Below, one piece after another: positions 57,452-64,000 of a stretch of 64,000 nucleotides of DNA. A model generated the notes under the pieces. The model did not search any database. It saw only the letters and a list, made by a program, of their open reading frames with translations, and was not told where the DNA came from. Both the position numbers and the translations under genes were made by a program. Within the stretch, counting starts at the first letter, position 1; every line of letters begins with the position of its first letter. Source of the stretch: Paenarthrobacter histidinolovorans (GTDB lineage Bacteria > Actinomycetota > Actinomycetes > Actinomycetales > Micrococcaceae); NCBI RefSeq assembly GCF_014647595.1, contig NZ_BMPM01000010.1:103628-167627 (forward strand), in the 5' to 3' direction.

Positions 57452-58348
57452 CTAGTGGCCGTACCGCGCAGCCACCCGGCCGATTGCATCCTCAGGGGTA
57501 GGCGCCGGACCGAACACCTGTTCCTGGCGGGTGGTGTCCGCAACATACTTGCCTGTCTCGAACCACGCCACCATGCTCGCCATGTCCGCCACCAGGGGAA
57601 GAACCTTGGCGGTGACCTTGCCCAGGCCGTTGATGGCCCCGGCCGGAATGGACCTCACCTTGATCTCCTTCCCCGCCCGGCGACCCGCAAGTCCAGCCGC
57701 ATCCTGCATGCTGAGTGGCCGCGTCCACCCGATGTCGATGCGCTCGCCGTCCACAACGTCAGCGTCAACAGCGGCTGCCAGGTAGGTGGCCAGATCGCTT
57801 GCCAGGACGAACGTCAGCCGGGCGTCCTTGGAGCCGAGCCACACAAAGCGGCCCTTCGCGAAAGGATCGCCGCCCATCCCCACCGCCTGGTCAAAGAAGG
57901 CCCCCGGCCGCAGCGCGACAAACGGGACGCCGAGTTCCTCGAACTTGTCCTCCGCCAGCTTCTTGTTCCAGAAGTGCGGGATCTGGGGCGTTTGGTCGCA
58001 GGTGAGAATGCTGATCAACACAAAGCGCGGCACGGCGGCGTACTTGGCGGCAACGGCCAGGTTGCTGTTGCCGTAACTGTCGATCACCTTGGCGTTCCTG
58101 TCATTCCTGGTATAGCCGGCCGCCGTCGAAATCGCTGCGGAGACGCCCGTCATGGCAGTGATCAGCGAGGCGGTGTCCAGCATGTCTCCGCGGACGATCC
58201 CGACTCCTTTGGCCTCCAGCTTGGCGGCTTTGGACCCGGGCCGGACCAGCGCCCGGACCTTCCTGCCACGCTTCAGAAGCTCATCAACCACTTGGCCGCC
58301 CAGGAAACCCGTAGCGCCAACAACAAGGACAGGCAGGTCTTCGGCCAC
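57452..58348 (-). CDS. NmrA-like NAD(P)-binding oxidoreductase
   Basis: Atypical short-chain dehydrogenase of 298 residues. The cofactor loop VVGATGFLGG is at residues 8-17, followed by ALVRPGSKAAKL with an Arg that favours NADP(H). VRGDMLDTASL and ALRPGAFFDQ are typical of the NmrA/SDR_a5 group; the active-site Tyr-x3-Lys is not evident. It may be a redox sensor or quinone reductase-like enzyme. Divergent from the GH15 gene. Confidence 0.8.
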   Translation of the reverse strand: MAEDLPVLVVGATGFLGGQVVDELLKRGRKVRALVRPGSKAAKLEAKGVGIVRGDMLDTASLITAMTGVSAAISTAAGYTRNDRNAKVIDSYGNSNLAVAAKYAAVPRFVLISILTCDQTPQIPHFWNKKLAEDKFEELGVPFVALRPGAFFDQAVGMGGDPFAKGRFVWLGSKDARLTFVLASDLATYLAAAVDADVVDGERIDIGWTRPLSMQDAAGLAGRRAGKEIKVRSIPAGAINGLGKVTAKVLPLVADMASMVAWFETGKYVADTTRQEQVFGPAPTPEDAIGRVAARYGH

Positions 58349-58483
58349 AACTTCTCCTCAGGTTTTGTTCCTACGTCAGTGGTAGCACGCACTGGAAAAC
58401 GAGGCCAGCCCCCAACTTCGGCGACTGCTGCCGTCGTCGAGCCCCAGCCGCTGCGGCCCGCGACGCAGACTAGGATCGGTTCC

Positions 58484-60331
58484 ATGGCCAGGATCGAGGA
58501 CTACGCAATCATCGGGGACCTGAACACTGCCGCGTTGGTGGGGCGGGACGGGTCCATTGACTGGATGTGCTTGCCAAGGTTCGACTCACCGGCCTGCTTC
58601 GCGGCGCTGCTGCACACGCCTGAGGCGGGTCGCTGGCTCCTGGCACCTGCCGGCACTCCCGACGGCGGCAACAGCACCCGCCGCACGTACCGGGAAGACA
58701 CCCTGATCCTGGAGACCGTTTGGGAAGTCGACGGCGGTTCGGTGAAGGTCATCGACTTCATGCCCGTCCGCGACGACGCCGTGGACCTGGTGCGGATCGT
58801 CGAAGGCCTGTCCGGCGAAGTGGAAATGCACATGGAACTGGTCCTCCGCTTCGACTACGGCAGCGTTGTGCCCTGGGTGCGGCGCAGCAAACACGGGATC
58901 AGCGCAGTGGCCGGCCCGGACTCCGCGTACCTCACCACCCATGCCCCGCTCGTGGGCCGGGACAACCGGACCTACAGCGACTTCAGCGTCCGCAAAGGAG
59001 ACCGGGTCCCCTTCGTCCTGCGTTGGGCGCCAAGCCATGAGCGCGAACCCCGGCGGATCGACCCCCTGCGGGCACTGGACGCGACGGAATCGTATTGGCT
59101 CGAGTGGATTGGCCGCAGCAAGATAGCGGGGAAGTACAAGGAACCGGTGGAGAGGTCCCTGATCACCCTCAAAGCGCTTACCTACGAGCCAACCGGTGGC
59201 ATCGTGGCCGCCGCCACCACCTCCCTGCCCGAACAGATCGGCGGGCCACGGAACTGGGACTACCGGTTCTGCTGGCTGCGTGACGCCACGCTGACCCTGC
59301 AGTCCCTTCTCGCCGCCGGCTACACGGAAGAGGCCTCCGCCTGGCGGGATTGGCTGCTCCGGGCGATCGCCGGCGACCCCTCGCAACTTCAGATCGTGTA
59401 CGGACTCGACGGCGCCCGGAGGCTTCCGGAGGCCGACATCCCGTGGCTTTCCGGCTACGAAGGGTCAGCGCCCGTACGAACCGGAAACGCGGCAGCCCCA
59501 CAGCTTCAACTGGACGTGTGGGGTGAGGTCCTGGATGGCCTTTCGCTGACCCGGGCCGCTTTCAAGGACTCCGTTGATAATTCCTGGGATATCCAGGTGG
59601 CGCTGATGGAATACCTTGAAGGGGCCTGGAACCAGCCGGACAACGGGCTATGGGAGATGCGCGGACCCCGCCGGGACTTCACCCATTCGAAAGTCATGGC
59701 CTGGGTGGCCGCCGACCGCATGGTCAAAGCCGTTCGCACTTCCGGACTGCCCGGACCACACGACCGCTGGGCGGCTCTACGGAGCGAAATCCACCACGAT
59801 GTCATGACCAAGGGCTTCGACGAGGACCTCAACAGCTTTGTGCAGTCCTACGGCAGCAAGGAGCTGGACGCGAGCCTGCTGCTGGTCCCCCGCGTCGGAT
59901 TCCTGCCGCACCGGCATCCTCGCGTTGCAGGGACCGTGGACGCCATCAAGAAGAACCTCACGGAGGACGGTTTGGTTCTTCGCTACCGGACACAGTCAGG
60001 ACACGACGGATTGCCTGGCGACGAAGGGGTCTTCCTGGCCTGTTCCTTCTGGCTGGTGGACTCGCTGCTGGGCATCGGGCACACCGACCAAGCCACGGAA
60101 CTTTTCGAACGGCTGCTCAGCCTGCGCAACGATGTGGGGCTGCTCAGCGAAGAGTGGGATCCCCGCACCAAACGGCAACTGGGCAACACTCCGCAGGCGT
60201 TCAGCCACTTCCCGCTGATTCACAGTGCCCTGCAACTGCACCACGGTGAGGCCCGCAAGAGCGACACCCCGTTCGGCGGCGCCGGGAATTCCAGCGGCTC
60301 TACCCTTCGGAATGATCCCCGTCTTCAGTAG
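58484..60331 (+). CDS. glycoside hydrolase family 15 protein (trehalase/glucoamylase-like)
   Basis: GH15 enzyme of 615 residues. An N-terminal beta-sandwich (IEDYAIIGDLNTAALVGRDGSIDWMCLPRFDSP) leads to an (alpha/alpha)6 barrel. WDYRFCWLRDATLTL is the family hallmark, and the acid/base Glu is probably in LSEEWDPRTKRQLGNTPQAFSH. Close actinobacterial relatives act on trehalose or on maltodextrins. No signal peptide, so an intracellular sugar is the substrate. ATG 58484 is chosen; the ORF continues upstream to 57455 but that part is antisense to the NmrA-like gene. Confidence 0.9.
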   Translation: MARIEDYAIIGDLNTAALVGRDGSIDWMCLPRFDSPACFAALLHTPEAGRWLLAPAGTPDGGNSTRRTYREDTLILETVWEVDGGSVKVIDFMPVRDDAVDLVRIVEGLSGEVEMHMELVLRFDYGSVVPWVRRSKHGISAVAGPDSAYLTTHAPLVGRDNRTYSDFSVRKGDRVPFVLRWAPSHEREPRRIDPLRALDATESYWLEWIGRSKIAGKYKEPVERSLITLKALTYEPTGGIVAAATTSLPEQIGGPRNWDYRFCWLRDATLTLQSLLAAGYTEEASAWRDWLLRAIAGDPSQLQIVYGLDGARRLPEADIPWLSGYEGSAPVRTGNAAAPQLQLDVWGEVLDGLSLTRAAFKDSVDNSWDIQVALMEYLEGAWNQPDNGLWEMRGPRRDFTHSKVMAWVAADRMVKAVRTSGLPGPHDRWAALRSEIHHDVMTKGFDEDLNSFVQSYGSKELDASLLLVPRVGFLPHRHPRVAGTVDAIKKNLTEDGLVLRYRTQSGHDGLPGDEGVFLACSFWLVDSLLGIGHTDQATELFERLLSLRNDVGLLSEEWDPRTKRQLGNTPQAFSHFPLIHSALQLHHGEARKSDTPFGGAGNSSGSTLRNDPRLQ

Positions 60332-60494
60332 CTTCACCCCTGTGGCGGGCCTCTTCCAGATGCAGGTCAAGCTTGCGCTCGGCCTCGCGCCTGCGTTGCC
60401 CTACGGTCCGCAGTTGTTGGGTTATTGGAGCTCCCGCATCCTCTGATGCAAGGCCTGCCGGCTCAGCGGGCTCATGTTTTTCTTGTTCGCCCAT
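60300..60494 (-). CDS. small charged hypothetical protein
   Basis: Protein of 64 residues rich in Glu, Arg and His, predicted as one long helix (QQLRTVGQRRREAERKLDLHLEEARHR). Its 3' end overlaps the GH15 gene by 32 bases in convergent orientation. The composition is that of a real soluble protein, but there is no clear ribosome site and no family. Treat as tentative. Confidence 0.4.
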   Translation of the reverse strand: MGEQEKHEPAEPAGLASEDAGAPITQQLRTVGQRRREAERKLDLHLEEARHRGEATEDGDHSEG

Positions 60495-60582
60495 ATGACG
60501 ATCGTCCCATCGTCACTGCTTTTGCGATAGCGGCAATTGTTTCGCAAGCGGCGGTTCCAGCGGCCGCAGGCGGCTGGGCGTC

Positions 60583-60604
60583 CGACGGCGACCTTCCGCC
60601 GTCG
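60583..60604. terminator. hairpin of the ACGACGGCG set
   Basis: CGACGGCG-ACCTTC-CGCCGTCG, eight-base arms. It lies upstream of both flanking genes, so its role as terminator is unclear. The 369-base gap from the GH15 stop to gadB otherwise holds only the small minus-strand ORF. Confidence 0.4.
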
Positions 60605-60700
60605 AGCATCTCCAATACTTGGGGGAGTGGCCGGCCACGGGTAGCGTGAGCGGCAGACGAGTTGCCCCACCGCGAGCGAACGAATCCAAGGAGTTGCCCC

Positions 60701-62101
60701 ATGAGCAGATCCCACCGCACGTCCCACCATGAACCGGACACCGCCGTCGAACTCAATCCCCTGTTCAGCAGGCCCGGAGAGTCCACCATTTTCCCACGTT
60801 TCACCCTTCCGGACGGCGAATCCCTGCCCGCCACCGCGTACCAGGTTGTCCACGACGAGGCCATGCTGGACGGCAACTCGCGGCTGAACCTGGCGACGTT
60901 CGTGGGGACATGGATGGAGACCGAAGCGTCCACCCTTTACGCCGAAACGTTCGATAAGAACATGATCGACAAGGACGAGTACCCCCAAACCGCGCTCATT
61001 GAAACCCGGTGCTGGCGGATGCTCGCTGACCTCTGGAACTCGCCGGATCCCGGGAAAAGCATCGGCACGTCCACCATCGGGTCCTCGGAGGCCTGCATGC
61101 TGGGCGGACTGGCGTTGAAGCGACGCTGGCAGCACGCCCGTCGCGAGGCAGGAAAGCCAACAGACAATCCCAACCTCGTCCTGAGTTCAGCTGTTCAGGT
61201 TTGCTGGGAGAAGTTCTGCAATTACTGGGAAGTTGAACCTCGCTTTGTGCCGGTCTCGGCCGAACATCCAGTGCTGGACGGCCATGACCTGGACAAGTAC
61301 GTGGACGAAAACACCATCGGAGTCGTCGCCATCCTGGGCGTCACCTACACGGGCCGTTACGAACCCGTTGAGCTCATCTCGGAGGCACTGGATGAGATCC
61401 AAGCACGCCGCGGCCTGGACGTCCCCATCCACGTTGACGGCGCTTCCGGAGCCATGGTGGCACCTTTCCTGCAGCCCGAAACTGTATGGGATTTCAGGCT
61501 CCCCCGGGTCGCCTCGATCAACACCTCCGGACACAAATATGGGCTGGTGTACCCGGGTCTGGGCTGGGTGGTGTGGCGGGACGCTGAGGCACTCCCCGAA
61601 GACCTGATTTTCCACGTCAGCTACCTGGGCGGCGACATGCCCACGTTCGCGCTGAACTTCTCCCGGCCCGGCGCCCAGGTCCTCCTGCAGTACTACCTGT
61701 TCCTCCGGCTCGGCTTTGCCGGGTACAGGTCCGTGCAGGCTACGTCCCGGGATGTGGCCCTGTACCTCTCCAGTGAGATCGGGGACATGGACGCTTTCAC
61801 CCTCTGGAGCGACGGCTCCGACATCCCCGTTTTCGCCTGGCAGCTCACCGAAGGCTACACGGACAACTGGAACCTCAAACATCTGTCCGAGCGCCTGCGT
61901 ATGAACGGCTGGCTGGTGCCCGCCTACCCCTTGCCCGACGGTTTGGGCGAGGTAACAGTGCAGAGAATCGTGGTCCGGAACGGTTTCACCCGTGATCTCG
62001 CTTCCAGTTTCCTGGCCGATCTGACCAAGGCAGTGGAATACCTGGACAGCCTTACGTCGCCGATGCCCGCAGACAAACAGCCTGAGGGCTTCCACCACTA
62101 A
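60701..62101 (+). CDS. gadB: glutamate decarboxylase
   Basis: PLP-dependent glutamate decarboxylase of 466 residues, the same length as the E. coli enzyme. It makes GABA from glutamate and consumes a proton, so it helps acid tolerance. STIGSSEACMLGGLALK, IHVDGASGAMVAPF and the Schiff-base Lys279 in SINTSGHKYG are intact. AAGGAG lies eight bases before ATG 60701. No antiporter gene is adjacent. The downstream glutamine amidotransferase starts 20 bases after the stop. Confidence 0.93.
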   Translation: MSRSHRTSHHEPDTAVELNPLFSRPGESTIFPRFTLPDGESLPATAYQVVHDEAMLDGNSRLNLATFVGTWMETEASTLYAETFDKNMIDKDEYPQTALIETRCWRMLADLWNSPDPGKSIGTSTIGSSEACMLGGLALKRRWQHARREAGKPTDNPNLVLSSAVQVCWEKFCNYWEVEPRFVPVSAEHPVLDGHDLDKYVDENTIGVVAILGVTYTGRYEPVELISEALDEIQARRGLDVPIHVDGASGAMVAPFLQPETVWDFRLPRVASINTSGHKYGLVYPGLGWVVWRDAEALPEDLIFHVSYLGGDMPTFALNFSRPGAQVLLQYYLFLRLGFAGYRSVQATSRDVALYLSSEIGDMDAFTLWSDGSDIPVFAWQLTEGYTDNWNLKHLSERLRMNGWLVPAYPLPDGLGEVTVQRIVVRNGFTRDLASSFLADLTKAVEYLDSLTSPMPADKQPEGFHH

Positions 62102-62121
62102 CCACGCGAAGGAGGCTTCCC

Positions 62122-62982
62122 ATGTGCCGTCTTTTCGGGCTGCACGCAGGTGCCCAAGCAGTGCGGGCAACGTTTTGGCTCTTGAACGCACCGGACAGTC
62201 TCTCGTCCCAAAGCCGGCGGGAACCCGACGGCGCAGGAATCGGGACCTTTGACCCGGCCGGCAATGCGCATGTCTTCAAACAGCCGATGGCGGCCTGGGA
62301 GGACCACGCCTTCGCCCGCGAAGCCCGCGACCTGAAAAGCACCACGTTCCTGGCGCATGTGCGGTATGCCAGCACCGGCGCCCTCACCCTGGTGAACACG
62401 CATCCTTTCGAACAGGACGGGCGGCTCTTTGCCCACAACGGTGTGCTCCGTGGCCTGGAAAAACTTGATCGTCGGCTTGTTGAGCTCAAGGCCATGGACC
62501 TGGTCCTGGGCCAGTCGGACAGCGAGCGTCTGTTTGCGCTCATCACCGCCGAAACCCGGGCCGCAGAGGGGGACATCCAGGCGGGCATAGTGGCCGCCGT
62601 TGCCTGGATAGCCAGGGAATTGCCGGTGTTCAGCCTCAATTTCATCCTGACGACGTCCACGGAGATGTGGGCACTCAGATACCCGGCGACGCACGATCTC
62701 TACATGCTTGAACGCCGCCCGGCCACCACACCCAGCCCACTCGACGTCCAAAGCGCGCGGATCCGCTCCCACAGCGCCGAACTCTCCCGGTCCCCGCACG
62801 TCCTGCTCGCCACCGAACCCATGGATCAAAACCCCGGATGGCGGCCCATGTCCCCCGGCGAACTGGTTCACGTGGGACCGGACTTAACAGTGACATCCAC
62901 TATCACTTTCCCGGATCCCCCCGCCCACCCGCTTGGCCTCGCCGACCTCGAACCGGCCGCGGCGGCCTCGCAGGCACGGTAA
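62122..62982 (+). CDS. class II glutamine amidotransferase (YafJ/EgtC-like)
   Basis: Ntn-fold glutaminase of 286 residues. The nucleophile is Cys2 (MCRLFG) after Met removal; REPDGAGIGTFD, TTFLAHVRYAST and FAHNG complete the pattern. No synthase domain is fused, so the ammonia acceptor or gamma-glutamyl substrate is unknown. EgtC-type enzymes remove gamma-glutamyl groups. It is closely behind gadB, so a shared role in glutamate or gamma-glutamyl metabolism is possible. Confidence 0.85.
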   Translation: MCRLFGLHAGAQAVRATFWLLNAPDSLSSQSRREPDGAGIGTFDPAGNAHVFKQPMAAWEDHAFAREARDLKSTTFLAHVRYASTGALTLVNTHPFEQDGRLFAHNGVLRGLEKLDRRLVELKAMDLVLGQSDSERLFALITAETRAAEGDIQAGIVAAVAWIARELPVFSLNFILTTSTEMWALRYPATHDLYMLERRPATTPSPLDVQSARIRSHSAELSRSPHVLLATEPMDQNPGWRPMSPGELVHVGPDLTVTSTITFPDPPAHPLGLADLEPAAAASQAR

Positions 62983-63019
62983 CCACAGCTCCGGCGGTCC
63001 GCGCCTTAGGCAAGCAGTT

Positions 63020-63045
63020 CACGACGGCGACCTGCCGCCGTCGTG
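63020..63045 (+). terminator. terminator after the amidotransferase
   Basis: CACGACGGCG and CGCCGTCGTG, ten-base arms around six bases, followed by CGCGTT. Member of the ACGACGGCG set. Confidence 0.6.
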
Positions 63046-63156
63046 CGCGTTGTCACCTTGCCGTCATGCATTCCGGCGACGGTTTTGGGGCGTCCAGCCT
63101 CAGCGATCCGTGAAGGCCGGAGGATCGGCCGCCAAGCGGTCTTTTTGGGATGATGT

Positions 63157-63183
63157 TTATCCACTTGGAGCGGGTTGTCCACA
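63157..63183. promoter_or_regulatory. two DnaA-box-like sites upstream of the DUF222 gene
   Basis: TTATCCACT (63157-63165) and TTGTCCACA (63175-63183) run in the same direction 18 bases apart; the second is the usual actinobacterial DnaA box. They lie about 75 bases before the DUF222 start. Confidence 0.35.
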
Positions 63184-63255
63184 TACGCGGGTCAACGGCT
63201 TATGACGTTCTTGCGGCCGTGACAGGGTTGATTCATGGAGGGAATTGGGCAGCTC

Positions 63256-64000
63256 ATGAAACCCGGGACAGCGTCCCGGGGGCATGGTGAGGCGCGTTCC
63301 GAGCATGGAAGAACTACCTCAACAGGCTCGCTTCAGGATCGGGCGTCAACGGCCCTCACTCAGCGCCCTTCCGCCGGCTCACCAGGATCACCAGGATCAG
63401 CCCTGGACGATAACGGGGATTCCCTTCTCGTCGCAGAGACGACTTTCGGATCTTCCCGGGACCTTGATTCTTTTCTTGAGGATGCTTCGGAGGCGTTGGT
63501 CGGGCTGTGCAGTTCGGTCGCTTCGGAGGCTCAGTTGTTCGGCTTTGGGGACGCTGCGGAGTTTGCTGGGCGGGTGGAGGAGATTTCGCGGCAGTTGGAG
63601 TATGTGCAGGTGGTCGCGGCCCAGGCGGTGGAACGGACCCGGCGCGAGGCGCAGGCGCGGCAGTCAGGGGCGTCCGGGGCGTTCGTGGCGTCCGGGGCGC
63701 AGGAATGGCGGACGGGGTGGACCGAACCGGCCGGTGGCGCAGGTGGTGGGGCTGGGGCAGGGGTTGGTGCTGGTCCTGTGACGGGTACTGGTTCTGTGGC
63801 GGGTGCGGATTCGGCGGTGGCTGCTGGTGTTGGTGCTGGTGGCAGTGTTTTGGATGATGGGTACCGGAACGCAGCCGAGTTCCTGCGGGCCAGGCTGCGG
63901 ATCGGCATCAGTGAAGCCCGGCGACGGCTCGCCCTCACAACCGACGTCCTGCCCGGGACAGGAATAACCGGCCACCACGTCCCGGCCCGGCGCGAACACC
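63256..64000 (+). CDS. DUF222 / HNH endonuclease-type protein, 5' part
   Basis: The frame is open from ATG 63256 to the window end (248 codons), so the C-terminal half is missing. The N-terminal 65 residues are Ser/Gly/Pro-rich. Then a DUF222-type helical region begins (LDSFLEDASEALVGLCSS, RVEEISRQLEYVQVVAAQA), interrupted by a Gly/Ala/Val low-complexity stretch, and resumes with YRNAAEFLRARLRIGISEAR. Family members usually end in an HNH nuclease and occur in many copies in actinobacteria. The low-complexity insert uses many T-ending codons. Confidence 0.75.
   Translation, partial: MKPGTASRGHGEARSEHGRTTSTGSLQDRASTALTQRPSAGSPGSPGSALDDNGDSLLVAETTFGSSRDLDSFLEDASEALVGLCSSVASEAQLFGFGDAAEFAGRVEEISRQLEYVQVVAAQAVERTRREAQARQSGASGAFVASGAQEWRTGWTEPAGGAGGGAGAGVGAGPVTGTGSVAGADSAVAAGVGAGGSVLDDGYRNAAEFLRARLRIGISEARRRLALTTDVLPGTGITGHHVPARREH

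Noticed and set aside
57455..58483. In-frame upstream extension of the GH15 gene making a 958-residue protein
   Set aside because: The extension is antisense to the NmrA-like gene, has no domain, and the GH15 start with the family-typical IEDYAIIGD N-terminus is at 58484.
1..64000. tRNA, rRNA, CRISPR arrays, insertion sequences
   Set aside because: No cloverleaf-like fold with a GTTCRAN loop, no regular spaced repeats and no transposase were seen by eye. A tRNAscan or ISfinder run would be needed to exclude them fully.

Overview
The window is high-GC DNA from a non-sporulating actinobacterium. The best guess is Arthrobacter sensu lato (Arthrobacter or Paenarthrobacter, Micrococcaceae). That rests on a homoprotocatechuate dioxygenase with the ligand layout of Arthrobacter MndD, a chromosomal homologue of Arthrobacter nylon-oligomer hydrolase NylB, a DUF222/HNH gene, many GTG/TTG starts and paired ATGA-coupled operons. 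I saw no rRNA or tRNA gene, CRISPR array, transposase or integrase. It reads as ordinary chromosome rich in catabolic and stress functions.

Layout. 0-5.4 kb: a GerMN lipoprotein, a two-gene cassette of unknown function (cytosolic DUF6731/DUF4747-like protein plus four-helix membrane protein), a PEP-mutase/isocitrate-lyase-type enzyme, and a divergent PLP aminotransferase coupled to a UspA protein. 5.5-9.1 kb: an APC permease divergent from a cytosine-deaminase-like amidohydrolase, with several dyad operators between them, and a PAP2 protein. 9.1-14.2 kb: a 2-oxoacid dehydrogenase operon (E1alpha, E1beta, E2) behind a perfect 38-bp palindrome and a HisC/Pat aminotransferase. 14.3-20 kb: holin-like membrane protein, a WXG100-like/lipase-like pair, purB, phosphatase, acetyltransferase, thioesterase. 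20.1-26.1 kb: pxpA-pxpB-pxpC (5-oxoprolinase), an MHS transporter and an SDR, divergent from a LysR regulator. 26.2-28.6 kb: a ligK-like aldolase with an aspartate-type aminotransferase.

30.3-36.8 kb is a complete-looking meta-cleavage route for homoprotocatechuate on the minus strand: hpaG (fused to an RraA-type domain), gntR, hpaE, hpaD, hpaH, hpaI. Its end products are pyruvate and succinic semialdehyde. A GntR-type palindrome lies in front of hpaG and a 24-bp perfect inverted repeat lies in front of hpaE.

38.7-46.2 kb is an envelope-stress region: GlsB-like membrane protein, Asp23/Gls24 protein, small membrane protein, a second Asp23-like protein, two DUF6286-like membrane proteins, CsbD, an ECF sigma factor, a zinc anti-sigma protein fused to an Asp23-like domain, and a further small Asp23-associated protein. 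Most junctions are ATGA overlaps. It looks like a self-contained sigma-controlled Asp23 membrane system.

46.2-50.4 kb holds an MFS exporter, a GAF histidine kinase without a receiver partner, and a Ser/Thr kinase. 50.6-55.7 kb is a TetR gene divergent from an NCS1 permease, a NylB-like serine hydrolase and a YtcJ-like amidohydrolase, that is, import plus hydrolysis of an amide. The hydrolase keeps all six residues known to matter in NylB. 55.7-64 kb: phosphatase, a broken gene fragment, small proteins, an NmrA-like oxidoreductase, a GH15 enzyme, glutamate decarboxylase, a class II glutamine amidotransferase, and the 5' part of a DUF222/HNH gene cut by the window end.
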